From assembly GCA_011319805.1 (NCBI GenBank), contig SJRY01000057.1, positions 47,492-111,491 on the forward strand: a stretch of DNA of 64,000 nucleotides, written 5' to 3'. The translations under genes were made by a program, and so were the position numbers. This document shows, piece by piece, positions 38,093-49,398 of the stretch (its first letter is position 1; every line of letters starts with the position of its first letter). Below the pieces are notes generated by a model. That model ran no database searches and was not told where the DNA came from. It saw only the letters and a list, made by a program, of their open reading frames with translations. The DNA comes from Macrocybe gigantea (Eukaryota > Basidiomycota > Agaricomycetes > Agaricales > Callistosporiaceae).

Positions 38093-39769
38093 CTAGACGC
38101 CCTGGGGAGTAGGTTGCTGAGTGATAACATCTCTTGCCTGGCCCTGGATGTCCTACAAAACGGGGCAGCCGTGAGCGTCCAGAAGACCAGGACAGATTTC
38201 GTGAACGTTCGTCGACCGAACGAGTTCTCACCATGCGCTGCTTTTTGATCGGACGGGGACGTGCGCCCGCGACCCCTGCTTTCGCGTTGAGGATCGGTCT
38301 GGGGATATTGTTCACGTTCGATGCGGCGGGGTGCATGGCGATCATGCTATTGCCGTTCCCAGCGCCATTGGGAATCGGACCCGGACCAAAGACAGTCTCA
38401 TCTCTCTCCGTTTGAGTCCCCGCTTGTCTTGGTCAGCCGCTTGAGCATATGGTGGAGCCAGCGCACCCGTCAGTGGCACAGCGCTAGCAACACGAACTGG
38501 AGTACTGGGCGTGGCTGCGCCTGCTCCTGCTCTCAATGGCGTAGCAACTCGAGCCGTGGACGGCTGCGTCGGGGGCATAGAAGGCACAGTAGATCCAGGT
38601 CGGACGATGGTAGGTAGCGGTCGTGGTAACTGATTAGACATTTGCGTAGGAACAGCTGACGTCGCACTCGGCCTTTGGGAGTCTGATATCGACCTAGGGA
38701 CGGTGGATCCCGGTCTGGATGTGCCAGCGGCCGGGATAGACGTGGAAGCCACGCGCATGGCAGAGGGATTGACTGAATGCATGGATGCCTTGACAGGCTG
38801 AGGTTGCGCTACATTTGAGGGCAACGCGGCTTGCGCCTGCACTTGTTGCTGCAACTTTGCGAGCCGTTTGAGCTCTTTCTGTTTAGTGGACACTCTCAGT
38901 ATTGGCATATGTGCACATGAAGGGGAGATGCGAACTCGTTTCTTCCGGTCTTCCCGCGCCTGGGCAGACTCCAGAATGAGGGCATTTACATTCCACTGGA
39001 GAGGAATGCATTGTGCCAGGGTGAAAAGAGATGGCCCATGTGAGTCAATGCGCATGGCGGGAAACATTGCATAACGTACGCCCTTCAAACCCTCCAGGCT
39101 AACGGTGAAAGCTTCATGCTGTGTTTTCTGGTCGAATGGGGTGATGCGCATACGCTGTTTCGGAGGAACCTGCATTATCGTCGCTAAATATTCGTCCTTC
39201 TTGAGCGAGTGTTTCCCTTTTCCACGTCGTACTGGCGTCAGCACACAGCAACGGCAGCGGACAGCAAGTGAAAAGCCGTCGAACCTGGAACGCTCTTGAT
39301 GAGATGTTTATACGTATTCTTCCTCTTCTTTTCCCCCTTCGGCCCAGTTCCGTCATCATCATCGCCCTCACCGGCATCAAGGGACCCTACATGAGCCGGT
39401 GTGCCTACCACTTCTTTGCCCTTCCCCTTGTCAAGCGCACTGGGGGCACCGATCCCTTGAGGAAGCGTGGTGGGGCCCACGTCCGGAGGAGCGATGTACG
39501 GGCGGACATATCTATCGTATGTCGGTAGGAGAGAGAAGCGGGCGAGAAGGTCTTCGGTGCTGGATAGATACGACGGACGAGCAGGGCGGGGTGCTACGCG
39601 TATGAGATGCGAAAGAAAGATGCATTAATACGGGTAGTTCTATGACATTAGAGAAACTGATAGAACCTGGCGGAGGAAAGAAGAGATGTGGCGTGGAGGA
39701 TGATTGGGGTGGTGGCGACGGCTTGAGGCTGGAAGGACCTGCGACGGCATTGATGTGTTCACCGTTCAT
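38093..39769 (-). CDS. MED19: Mediator subunit MED19 (Rox3)
   Basis: RNA polymerase II Mediator head subunit. The start at 39769 is MNGEHINAVAGPSSL; a second exon has STEDLLARFSLLPTYDRYVR. The fungal Rox3 signature follows: KRKNTYKHLIKSVPGKHSLK, KDEYLATIMQVPPKQRMRIT, PFDQKTQHEAFTVSLEGLKG, then WNVNALILESAQAREDRKKR and KELKRLAKLQQQVQAQ. After a Thr/Pro/Ala-rich linker, a 44-nt intron (38423-38466, GTGCGC to ACAAG with CTGAC) changes frame into TERDETVFGPGPIPNGAG. The end, after another intron, is DIQGQARDVITQQPTPQGV. The unspliced frame alternative ends early and loses the conserved-looking tail. Nuclear, with a low-complexity C-terminus usual for this subunit. Confidence 0.85.
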
Positions 39770-39938
39770 ATCAGCTTGGGGTGCAAGGAGGGGAAGATCG
39801 CGCAGACGACGAGGGCTGCGACGAGGAGACGAGTTGGACGGCGGACAAGGCGGATGATTTGGCGCAGAACAAGACGGTGAAAGTTGCAGGCGGTGTTTGG
39901 CTTTATTGACACTTCATTAACCGATGACATATTCTGTA

Positions 39939-42368
39939 CTAGCTCACACTGACTGAACCGTACGACGCTGCACCTCCGCGCAAATCCTTCCGCGCTCTCG
40001 ACCTGCCTCGCTCGGCGTCCATCCGTCGCTTACCCTTTCCGTGTGGTACAAGAGGACCCCTCACGAGCATCATCAGTGCTAGCGATCCTATCAAAATACC
40101 TGCCGCGGCTACAAACATCGCCTTTGGAAATGCCGCAACCGTCTCACTGTAGACCAGCCCGAAGAGCAGTGGCTGTAAAAATTCCGTCAGTCCGCCACGC
40201 CACTCTGCAAGTCCATATGAGAGACTCACGGCCAAGATCATCTGCCCCACTGCTTGCAGGACCGCCAACGCCCCAAACAGCTCTCCTGTTCCTTCTTTGT
40301 CTCCGCCCATAGTCCCCTCACCACTGCCTTTCGTCCCGCACCTGAGCTGCACGATGCACAACGCTAAACTCTGCATCGCTGGTATGGCGCCACTTCCGAG
40401 GCTGCCGAGCGACGTCGCCACCACGAAGAGAGCTTGACTTCGTTGTCTGGTATCATAAGGCTGACCATCTGCCAGGGCGTGGATCTTGTATGACGGCATC
40501 GGCGTTATCGCCACGAACGTGTTTGAGATAATGTCAAGCACAAAAGATAACCGTGTCAAAAGGAGATCAAAAGCAATGGAACGGGCTAGGTGCGCTTTGG
40601 TCGGCTTCGGCTTCTGGCCTTTCGCGACGTTATTAGACGACGGACCGGGCACGGCCGACGTACTAGGCTTGGGTTTAAATGCTGCTATTATAGCTGCAGG
40701 ATGTGTGAATGTCGATGTAACTCTGGCAGAAGCAGAAAGCTCACAAGGCAAGCAAAGTAACAAGAAAATGGCTCTGGCTCCTCCAATAAATGAAATATAA
40801 TAACTGAGCTGTTCGGCGTTCCAATCATATATATGTTCGGCGTACAGATATTTAACCTGTTGTACACCCTAATGCGAATCAAAGATCAGTATAGGCCCAT
40901 CATGCGCGGCAGGCACGCGTACCGTCGAAAGCATATACCCAAAGAAAGCCAGACCCAGCAGGCTCAAATTCCAATCCTTTCTTCTTCTCAGTCTGTCGTC
41001 TATGATGACAACCGGGAAGAAGATCCGCAATGGCCGTACGAGTCTCTGTACTAGACTTTTCGTAGTAGAATCCCTTCGTGCATCGCTTCGTTCGGTCCTA
41101 GGTTCGCTCACGGAAGGTTCGGCCACGGTCACACTTTTTCCTTTGTCTCTCGGACCTGGAGCGACGCGTTCCTCTGCCGATTCCTGCTGCATCTTCACCT
41201 TGTCCAATGATTCCGGGAACACGAACAGCACTAGGATAAAGTTGATAAACGAGCAGATGATAGACACCCAGAACACCGACGTGACCATGGGGCCCTCAAG
41301 CTCGTTCGAACCCCACACTGGGTTTCTGATGAAATATCCGCCGATAGCTGGGCCGACACTCCAGCCGATGTAGAAGACGCCCGTGAAACGCGAGAATATC
41401 TGTGCTCGTGATCCGCTAGATGTGCAATCGCTCAAATAGGCCGAGGTAGCGGACTGCAATGCGGACCAACCCCCGAGAAAGCCTTCGATAATCGGAGCGA
41501 CGATCAAAAACCGATGGCCATAGACAGAAAGAGGAGAGGACGGCGTTGACGCGAGAATGAAGATCATGTCGCTATTTCAACGAACCCATTTCAGGTTTTC
41601 ACAAAGATGACGTAGAATGGACATACGTTATGAACAGGCCAAAAGTCGAAATAGCGAGGACCTTGGTCCGACCGTGACGTTCTCCAAAATGGCCCCAATA
41701 GCCCGTCGTAAGAGCTGACAAGAATCCCATAATAGTAGTCATGATAGTCTGCAGAGCTGCCGCCCCAGCTTGAACGGTAGGGTTTGATGTACATTGCATG
41801 GAGGGAATGCGGCGAGGATCGTCTTCTATTACTGTGACCGTTTGAAGATCGTCTATAGTGTATGATGGATGCAGTAACAAAGACAAGTTGAATGATTGGT
41901 TCAGATGCGACAATGAGATGGATTGAGGATGGGGATGGGGAATGATTGGATCGATGGCGTAGTGTAATGGCGTCGAATATGAGAACGGATATAGCTTATC
42001 CGTAGTAAAATTGCCATGGGTGCGGAGACGGTTGCATGATAGCTGGGTATACACTTCAATTCTCGGGGCTAGCGTCATTCCGCGCTAAGTCCAGGGTCTG
42101 GGTTAGCATTTAATAAGTCGGTACACTCTGCGAGTTGCATACCGCGATCGAAGCAGTCAGCGCGAAGGGCACCAGCCTAAGGATACCACAAAGGGTAAGG
42201 GCGTCTGCGGGATTGTCGTGCCGTGGGTGCGACTCACCATAAGGGCCGCGGACGATAAAAAGGCTTGTTGGAGTGTGCGTCGTCATGAGCACCTAGCAAT
42301 GGTGTTGCCTCCGTGGCCTGAATAACTGCATTCTCGTGGCCGAATTCATCAACGACTTCGGAATCCAT
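39939..42368 (-). CDS. MFS transporter 2 (paralogue of MFS1)
   Basis: Starts MDSEVVDEFGHENAVIQA at 42368, an exon that joins in frame to NKPFYRPRPLW and LVPFALTASIARGMTLAPRI. Helices follow: TIMTTIMGFLSALTTGYWGH with motif A (FGERHGRTKVLAISTFGLFI); VAPIIEGFLGGWSALQSATS; AYLSDCTSSGSRAQIFSRFT; GVFYIGWSVGPAIGGYFI; SIICSFINFILVLFVFPESL. The second half begins with KYLYAEHIYDWNAEQLSYYI and ends in AMFVAAAGILIGSLALMMLV. The motif YLSDCTSSGSRAQIFSR here and YTSDCTRHGSRSKIFST in MFS1 show common descent. Substrate unknown; many fungal members are drug or metabolite exporters. Confidence 0.8.
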
Positions 42369-42871
42369 ATTTGCAAATAGGTAGGCCTCTATAGACGAGG
42401 CAGGGTTGGTGCAATACTGGTAATTAATGTCGGATTGGAGAACGCGAGCTCCTGTCCGATGTTGGAAAGAGCGTCAGGGTGGCTAGATCTAAATCAGAAG
42501 ACTGTTGGGACAGCGACCGCGAGTCTGAGCAAAGGGTATAAATATCCGTCAGACAACGTTGGGGTAGGTGGCTCGAGGCGCAACACGCGTTGGAAGCATA
42601 CGCGGCAGATGGCGAAAGCGTGTTTTTGTAGGAAACGGCGGCACAGCTCTAATGATGTTAGCCGCCAAAGTTGGCTGCCTCCAGTCATCCATACCCATCA
42701 GCGCTCACACAGCCAGCCATCACCAACGCGGCGAACATTCACTTGACCCGGCCGTTGAAACACTGATCTTTAAGACTCTGGGAAGATAAGAATAGGAGCG
42801 CGTTGACACGTTGGGCTGCCAAGCAGTACGTAAATAGTACCATAAGACAAAACATGATCAAATTTCAGAGT
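42369..42871. other. Intergenic, no gene seen
   Basis: About 500 bases between the GH5 stop and the MFS2 start, both on the minus strand; it should contain the MFS2 promoter. No gene is supported in any frame. Confidence 0.4.
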
Positions 42872-44920
42872 CTACAGGAATGGCTTAAGGGCTTGGGGAA
42901 GAATCTGAGAAATGGAGGCACCATTGGGAGGCTCGATGGATTGGAAGTACTAAAACATCCAAACGTTAACAGCGATGCGAAACACAATGACAGTCCGGAT
43001 ACTCACAGTTCCCCACCACGGCCCTGCGGCCCACCATGACATGCCAATCCAGACACCGGATTGCTGCATGGCGCAAAGAGCACCCTGAACCGCCGAAATG
43101 CAAGCAGCGTTGGAGCCAGTGCCCATCTCTCCCAAAAAGCCCTTGAGGTTATTCTGCTTCAGCCACTGTGTAGCGGCTTGCAAACGTTCTGCGCCAATTG
43201 TGGAGGACACACAAGTGGCCGAAGTTCCAGAGCCGTCGGAATCCAAGTACTGGTGCATCTCTTGATGCAGGAATAGCATTCACTTATGTCGCCGAAATGA
43301 TACGATGTAATAACTCACGGATGGCAACATTGTTGTTGGGATCTTTAATAGCGCCGAAGACATTGCTGTTGCCAGAGGATGTCCATGCTACGGGGGACAT
43401 GAGTGGATGAAAGCACCAAAACGTGACATGGACGACACCTACTCCAAGCCCCAGTCCAAGCTACAATTTCGGTCCGTTAGTCTGATCTCTGACAGACAAA
43501 TGCAAGCGGATGTGACATACATGTTCCTGGAACGGGCGTGAGCATCAACTTCAAGGCATTGAAATGAAGAATAACATACCTTCGACAAGAATCAGCTGGC
43601 TGGTTGCACCGCTTGATCGGATACCGTTAATAGCGGCTTGGTTCTGTGCCAATTTTAATTGGAGATATGAGGCTGTCAAAAATGAATAAAGCCTACCAGG
43701 TTGAAGACAACGCTGGCGTCTATGCCATTGGGTTCGTTCATTACGTCTGCGATTGGAGATTGGTACGGGGTGTCATAGAAAAAGGATTCCGCCTACCAAA
43801 GATAACCCTGGAATTGCTTTTCTGTTGCAAATGAGAATCGCGGCGAAGAAATACGACTCGATGTCATACGAATTCATTGGCCAGGTTCTTCCACCCTGCG
43901 TAAAAAGGACGCTCGAATCCAAAAGCATGAAAAAGCGGAATTAAATAGACGAACATGTCTGGAAGCTGTGAAGGTACCGATCAGTAATCCATTCAGCTCT
44001 GCATGTAGCTAAGAACCGCACTCAGAGGTGCTTGTGATAATGTTGCCATTGTAGCGCATGAAGTTGTGCGCTGCACAAAATCAGCCTCGACTCGTGATGC
44101 AATAGCAGATAGAACTAACGGTCGATGGCGACGAATGCGCCCTTTCCCGTGATGTAGCTCACAGTCTGGGTAACCAATCAAATATCACTGACAGGGAGCT
44201 TTTTAAATGGACACGGACACTCTTTAAGCCATCCAGATAGGTGGAGTTGAATGGTCCAAGAAGACCAGTTGAGGGAGGGTTGAGCCGCTCCTGCTGGAAC
44301 GGGACGCGGAAAAAGTTGAAACCTTGCGAGACGAAGTACTGAATTTCTAGACCGTCAGGCGCCATTTTTTCACAAAGAACTAAGATCGGCCACGTACGTC
44401 GATCGAGGATGGCGCAGGCCAGATATAGTCGGTGCCAAGAGCGCCCTTGCGGGGTCTTTTAATGTCGATGATGAGGCAGCAATGGGTCCACTTACAGGTA
44501 TATTCTGGTTCCCGAATTCTGCGCCAGCTTCGTTGACACCAAAGTACTTAAACTTGGTCAAGGTACCAGGGCAGATGGAGTTGGTGCTGGTCGGAGCAGT
44601 AGAGGTGGAGGTCGGCACAGTGGTAGTGGCGTCGCCAGGTTGACATTGCGAATAATCTGCAACACTGTTGAACGATTGAAAATATCATTTGCAAATTTGA
44701 CGCCGTACAGTCGTTGACGTAGGCACAGTGACTGCCTGCGTCACAGACGGTGGAACCGGTGTAGCCGATCCCCTAAGTTGCCGTTAAGACTGTCAAAGAT
44801 CAATGTTCATTTCCCTGTAAAACGTACACCGCATTGACCCCAGACGGCAACAGATACCGCCGGAGTGCTCAAAGTAACGAGAATAGCCAGCGAGGCATAG
44901 GATGATAGGCCGGATCTCAT
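42872..44920 (-). CDS. Secreted GH5 endoglucanase with N-terminal CBM1
   Basis: Cellulase acting on beta-1,4-glucan. Signal peptide ([19 protein letters not shown]), then a cellulose-binding CBM1 ([20 protein letters not shown] plus [16 protein letters not shown], assembled over two introns, with the expected cysteines). A Thr/Ser linker leads to the GH5 barrel: [58 protein letters not shown] with the acid/base Glu, [48 protein letters not shown] with the nucleophile Glu, [10 protein letters not shown], and the end [20 protein letters not shown]. About nine introns. It looks like the EGII/GH5_5 group of plant-biomass degraders. Both glutamates are present. Confidence 0.93.
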
Positions 44921-45552
44921 TTTGAAGGACGTGCTAGTAAACCGTAGGACAAGTCCCGCCTTTTTATTCGCGGTTGCTTGTCCACCAACCTGTCAAACAT
45001 CCGACGTAGTTCCTCGGCCCGGCTTCGGGGAAACGCTGCCCATCGGTGAATCATGGGACTGCAAGAATGAAGTTATTCCGTTTCGCGTCGCATAAATTGT
45101 TCGAAGCAAGGCGTGCGTGATGTCAATGCCAGGGTCCTCTGCTGTGCATCAAGAAGACCGAATAACCTAATAACATCTGACGGAGAAGTTTTTGTCTTGG
45201 CATGCATTCAATAGGTGTTTTCTTTAGTATTCGGACTGTTGTCAGCTGGGAGACGTATATAGAGACCCAGAAGAAAACCCATAGCAATGAGGGCATGGTT
45301 CATACGAGTACCCGAGATTTCGCCGTCATTCCTACCGATAGGCCTACAAAAGTGACTGTTTTCCGACAGCCACGTCTGTGGAATGTTCAGGGATGCTAAG
45401 GAGAAGAGCAGGTGGTCAATCATTAGCTCATCGGCTGTTAATACATACGATACAGATCATGTTATCACAACGGCGCTAACTTAATCTACATCATCATAAT
45501 CAACGAAACATGAACCCCAGAGCGAGAGAAGGGCCAACAGGAGACCGACCTT
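44921..45552. other. Intergenic, promoter of GH5 gene
   Basis: About 630 bases. The stretch just upstream of the GH5 start (CTTTTTATTCGCGG on the plus strand) may hold its core promoter. No gene is seen. Confidence 0.35.
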
Positions 45553-46559
45553 TTATCGGACATTAGAACCACCTATGCCCGTACTACGCCTAATAGCCCC
45601 TAAATTGGATGGTCCCTCTCCGCGATCTTCATATGTGTCGCCCCGGGTAGGATAGGTGGGCTGGAAGCCAAATAAAGAGGCACGAGGTATCCTTTCTCGC
45701 TCCCAGTCATACGCCATGACTCTAGGCTCCGTTTGCCTTCTATTGTAGAGGTGGTTGAGGAGCCCTCCAACTGCGGCGCCTGTCCAGAATCCAGGTCTCC
45801 AGCCTTGGCCTTGATTAGCACCTTCAGTGGGATGTTTAGAGTAAGGAGGCGGGGGCCCATATGAGGTATCGTCCATCCCCCCCGGGAACCAACCACTTGG
45901 GTTGCCCCGACGAGGTGGACTGGGAGGGCGAGGGGTCTCGTTATGACGGCGGCGATCGAAGCAGGACCGGAGAAAGCTGTAGAGTATCACTGCGAGAAAA
46001 AGAAACCAGATAAACCAGAATATGAGAGTCGGTACATCATAACCTTCAACATATCGTGCTAAATAAACCCGCGAATGATAAAGAAAACCAGGAAGACGCA
46101 CTTTGCAGGGATGAAACGTCCTTGTCTCGCAATGCACCTGGAACATGAACTAGGCGGTATTCCAAAGAGCAGGACCCTAAATTGCTTCCACGGATGCCGG
46201 TCAATTGAAGAACAGTGAATTATGCATACCTTTCAGAACATACGGATCCCCGGGACCGGACCATCCCTCACAAGAAACCTCCACCTTCCCAAATCGCAGA
46301 GATTCCGGCAAGTCCGCTTCGCACTTCGTTCCCGATTAACCTATTTCCACGCTACAAGGCATCTGAATCTCACCTTCCAATCGACGTCCGTCCCTGAACC
46401 TCCCGGAAAACTCTCGCAGCGAACGACTTCGGGCGTATATAGCTTGCATGGCGCGCCCCGACAGATCAACTGAGGAAGGGGACTGGTGCGTCGCGCAGTA
46501 GTGTGCGAGTCCTTATAGAAGGTCAGTGACCGTATTTTCGCCAGTTCTACGCGAGACAT
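45553..46559 (-). CDS. SARAF-like store-operated Ca2+ entry regulator
   Basis: SARAF (TMEM66) family, ER membrane proteins that in animals damp store-operated calcium entry. Order of parts: RVELAKIRSLTFYKDSHTTA, RRTSPLPQLICRGAPCKLYT, PEVVRCESFPGGSGTDVDWK, CEADLPESLRFGKVEVSCEG, GSCSLEYRLVHVP (luminal Cys-rich part), one membrane helix (TLIFWFIWFLFLAVILYSFL), a Pro/Arg/Gly cytosolic part with PPPPYSK, and the conserved GWRPGFWTGAAVGGLLNHLY. Four exons. The chosen ATG (46557-46559) gives no signal peptide, although family members usually have one; I found no upstream exon supplying it. The Cys pattern and FWTG motif make the family call firm. Confidence 0.85.
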
Positions 46560-46879
46560 CGTGGTTTGAGGCAATGTACTGCTGCGTCGATCATTGCAGC
46601 TCTAGAAATGAGTGAGATGATGCGTGATGCGTGGCCAGTTACCGCCTATGGCAGTCGCAAGGAAAGTAGCTGGTCACGGCTTTCCTTCATCTTTCCCTCG
46701 ACCACAGTCCTCGTCTCAGTCTAATTCCATCTCATTTACTCATACAATCATTTCTCTGCAAAGACCTTCGCTTCCATCCACTCGCATCATACTCCGAGCC
46801 GCCGCCTGCCTCTGTGCAGTTCCTCTGATCATTCGGACTTGTTTGACCCCAATCCCCTCTGCACTTGGCGCCCGCGAAC
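46560..46879. promoter_or_regulatory. Divergent promoter, SARAF/RhoGAP
   Basis: 320 bases between divergent starts. It is pyrimidine-rich on the plus strand (46690-46790), as in many fungal promoters. No signal-peptide exon for SARAF was found here. Confidence 0.4.
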
Positions 46880-48521
46880 ATGGACAGTGGGTATAATCCA
46901 CCATCCAAGGCAAACCTTAAGGCATGGTGGAACCACTTCACTTTTGCCCAAAAGGTAAAAAGGATAGCGAGTTCCGGAGAACCGGTGAGCCCCATGCCAT
47001 CTGCGCAATTGACGCCTGACAGTGAACACCATCACAGACGATACCCCGCACACTGTCTTCGGAAAGCCCCTGAGGGAGAGTCTCAAGTACGCCAGCGTAC
47101 AAATCTCGACAGCAAATGCCAATGGCGAACTCTATGTTTGGGGCTACATTCCTGTCGTCGTTGCGAAGTGGTATGCGAGCCTTACATGATCTTATTCCAC
47201 ACCCACTCAATGACGTCAATATCAATCACATAGTGGCCTATACCTGAAGGAGAACGGTGAACTTTAATTCTCCAGCCAATGCCCACATTCTTACATTCAC
47301 CCCGTGCAGCCACGGAAGTTCCAGGAACTTTCCGCGTGAATGGATCCAATAAACGAATGCGAGAACTGCAAGCTGCTTTTGAGACACCTCCACGGGTACA
47401 TGTCCAGTCTGACTGTCCTGCTTTTATTTCCGCTGATATCCTTATTCCAGTATGGCAAGGATCTGGACTGGAAACAGGAAACGTACACGACGCACGATGT
47501 GGCGAGCGTTTTCCGGAGATATCTTACACAGATGCCTGTAAGTACCCTTTCATTGTATTATGACCATCCGCTTCATGATTTTCAAACCAAGGAACCTGTC
47601 ATCCCTCATGATATGTACCACCACGTAAGTTCTGTCATTTATCACTTGCATGATTCTGATACTCGATACCCAGTTCCGTGATGCATTGGGTGAGGTCTGA
47701 TTGGCCCATTTCGGTGCCCTGCTGAAACGAAAGTTTTCTCCAGCGAGGCAGCCATACAGCCAGGATGAAATGATCTCAACATACAAACGACTAATCCGCG
47801 AAATGCCACGCCCTAATCAATACCTCTTATTATACGTTTTAGATCTTCTGTCTGTCTTCGCCCGGAAATCGGATAAAAATCTTATGACTGCTACAAGTTT
47901 GTGCTGTCGTTGTCTGACCACAGCGCTGAGCTGACCTGCTCGCATAACAGATCTCGCTGTCATATTCCGGCCAGGCCTTATTTCTCACCCCAATCATGAA
48001 ATGTCACCAGGCGAACATGCCCTAAGTCAGAGGATGTTGGAATTCCTGATCGAACATCAGGATTGGTTCATGCTTGACATCCCTCCTCTACTGGCGGGGA
48101 GCACAATTAAAGATATTGATGATACACATGTTCCCAGCTCAGACGAAGAACATTCACAACTCAGCGGAGGATGGAATCTTGTCGACAGAGAGAAGCCAAG
48201 ACTGCCGCGCCGAAGGACAACCCTTGACAGAAATGGTACATGTTTCACATTGCAGACGTTCAATATGCAGTGCTGACAGGGTTCTGCGAAGGTCACACTC
48301 CTCGGGGCACCTCAGGTGATGGGCCGATGTTGCCCATTGCGGAGATCCCTTGGATGGTTGGCAATGGAGTGACACGTAGTCGGACGCTGCCAAGTCACAG
48401 AAAAGGTATGACCAGCAATGACGGGGTTGGTAGTACAGAACGTGGGCGGGTACTGCGGAAGCAGAAACGGTCATCGTCTCAGAGCAGAAAGAGTGGCATG
48501 TTTGATACACCAAAGGGCTAG
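46880..48521 (+). CDS. RhoGAP-domain protein, with a frame break
   Basis: GTPase-activating protein for Rho-family GTPases. Exon 1 starts MDSGYNPPSKANLKAWWNHF. The GAP domain follows over eight exons: VFGKPLRESLKYASVQIS, ELYVWGYIPVVVAKCGLYLK, then GTFRVNGSNKRMRELQAAFE with the arginine finger in the GxFR motif, YGKDLDWKQETYTTHDVASV, FRRYLTQMPEPVIPHDMYHH, RLIREMPRPNQYLLLYVLDL, NLMTATNLAVIFRPGLISHP and MLEFLIEHQDWFML. The C-terminus is basic and Ser-rich (QKRSSSQSRKSGMFDTP). In exon 1 the frame changes at an A4 run (46950-46953) between FAQ and GKKDSEFRR; a fifth A would restore it. Single-copy identity is unknown, but the domain itself is intact. Confidence 0.85.
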
Positions 48522-49398
48522 CCAATGACTGGGCATATATCTGGCTGTGATACCCTTTTACCCATCTAGTGTAACTGCATACTAATTATAGAGCCACGAA
48601 CATGTTCATATATATTTATAGGCGCCTGTGTCCTCGTGCCCTGTTCATAGCTCTGTTGATTCCATACCGTCACCCCAAGCTGTAGAATCTTTCAATGATG
48701 CCATATAACTTACCCCTTACTGGGACAAGCTATCTCGTTCAACTATGGACCTTTACAACTATTACAATAATGCCAGAGTGAGCTTTGCAGGGCATCCCTC
48801 TCCAAAAGTTATTTATTTGACAAGGCTGTAACTAGTTGAGCCATTCTGCAGCACAAGACATTCTGCTGCCTGCACAAGCACAGTATGATGGCAACCTCGC
48901 AGCCCGACAGCCCATGTATACCCAAGCTGCAATGCACTCAGTGGATGATATGCATGCAACAAGTGCCTCATATAACTCTAGTCAATGGCTAGGAGCAGTC
49001 TCAAGCTGCGACAACTTTTCAGTCCCCTCACTTGGACTTTCTTGACCTTCACGATGTTTCATGTTCATTGTCAAAATATACCCGTAACATAGCTACTTAC
49101 ACCAAACTGCCCCCTGGAACTGCCTCAGCTCACTTGGGTGCTCATCTTACATGCTGCACATCCTGAACTGAATGGACAACCGAGACCGCCCCGCTAGGTG
49201 GGCAGAAATTTCTCGACATAAGTGCCCCCATTATCACCTAGAAAGACATGACGTGAAGCTTGTCTTCCGACATTAAAATTTGCAGGTCCATACAACGAGG
49301 CTCGAGCTCATTTTCTGAAGACAAACCTCCTTGAAAGCAGCTCTATTGTACACTGTCCCGAATCACGTTATAACGTGTCTAGAATAATGTCTATACAC
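48522..49398. other. CpG-poor intergenic stretch, possible decayed repeat
   Basis: About 880 bases with very few CG dinucleotides and many TG/CA, unlike the flanking genes. The 69-codon plus frame at 48836-49045 has no family match. This composition fits old methylated repeat DNA, but no terminal repeat or transposase is visible. Confidence 0.4.

Noticed and set aside
42435..42746. 103-codon plus-strand frame
   Set aside because: Lies in the MFS2 upstream region and shows no domain or splice structure.
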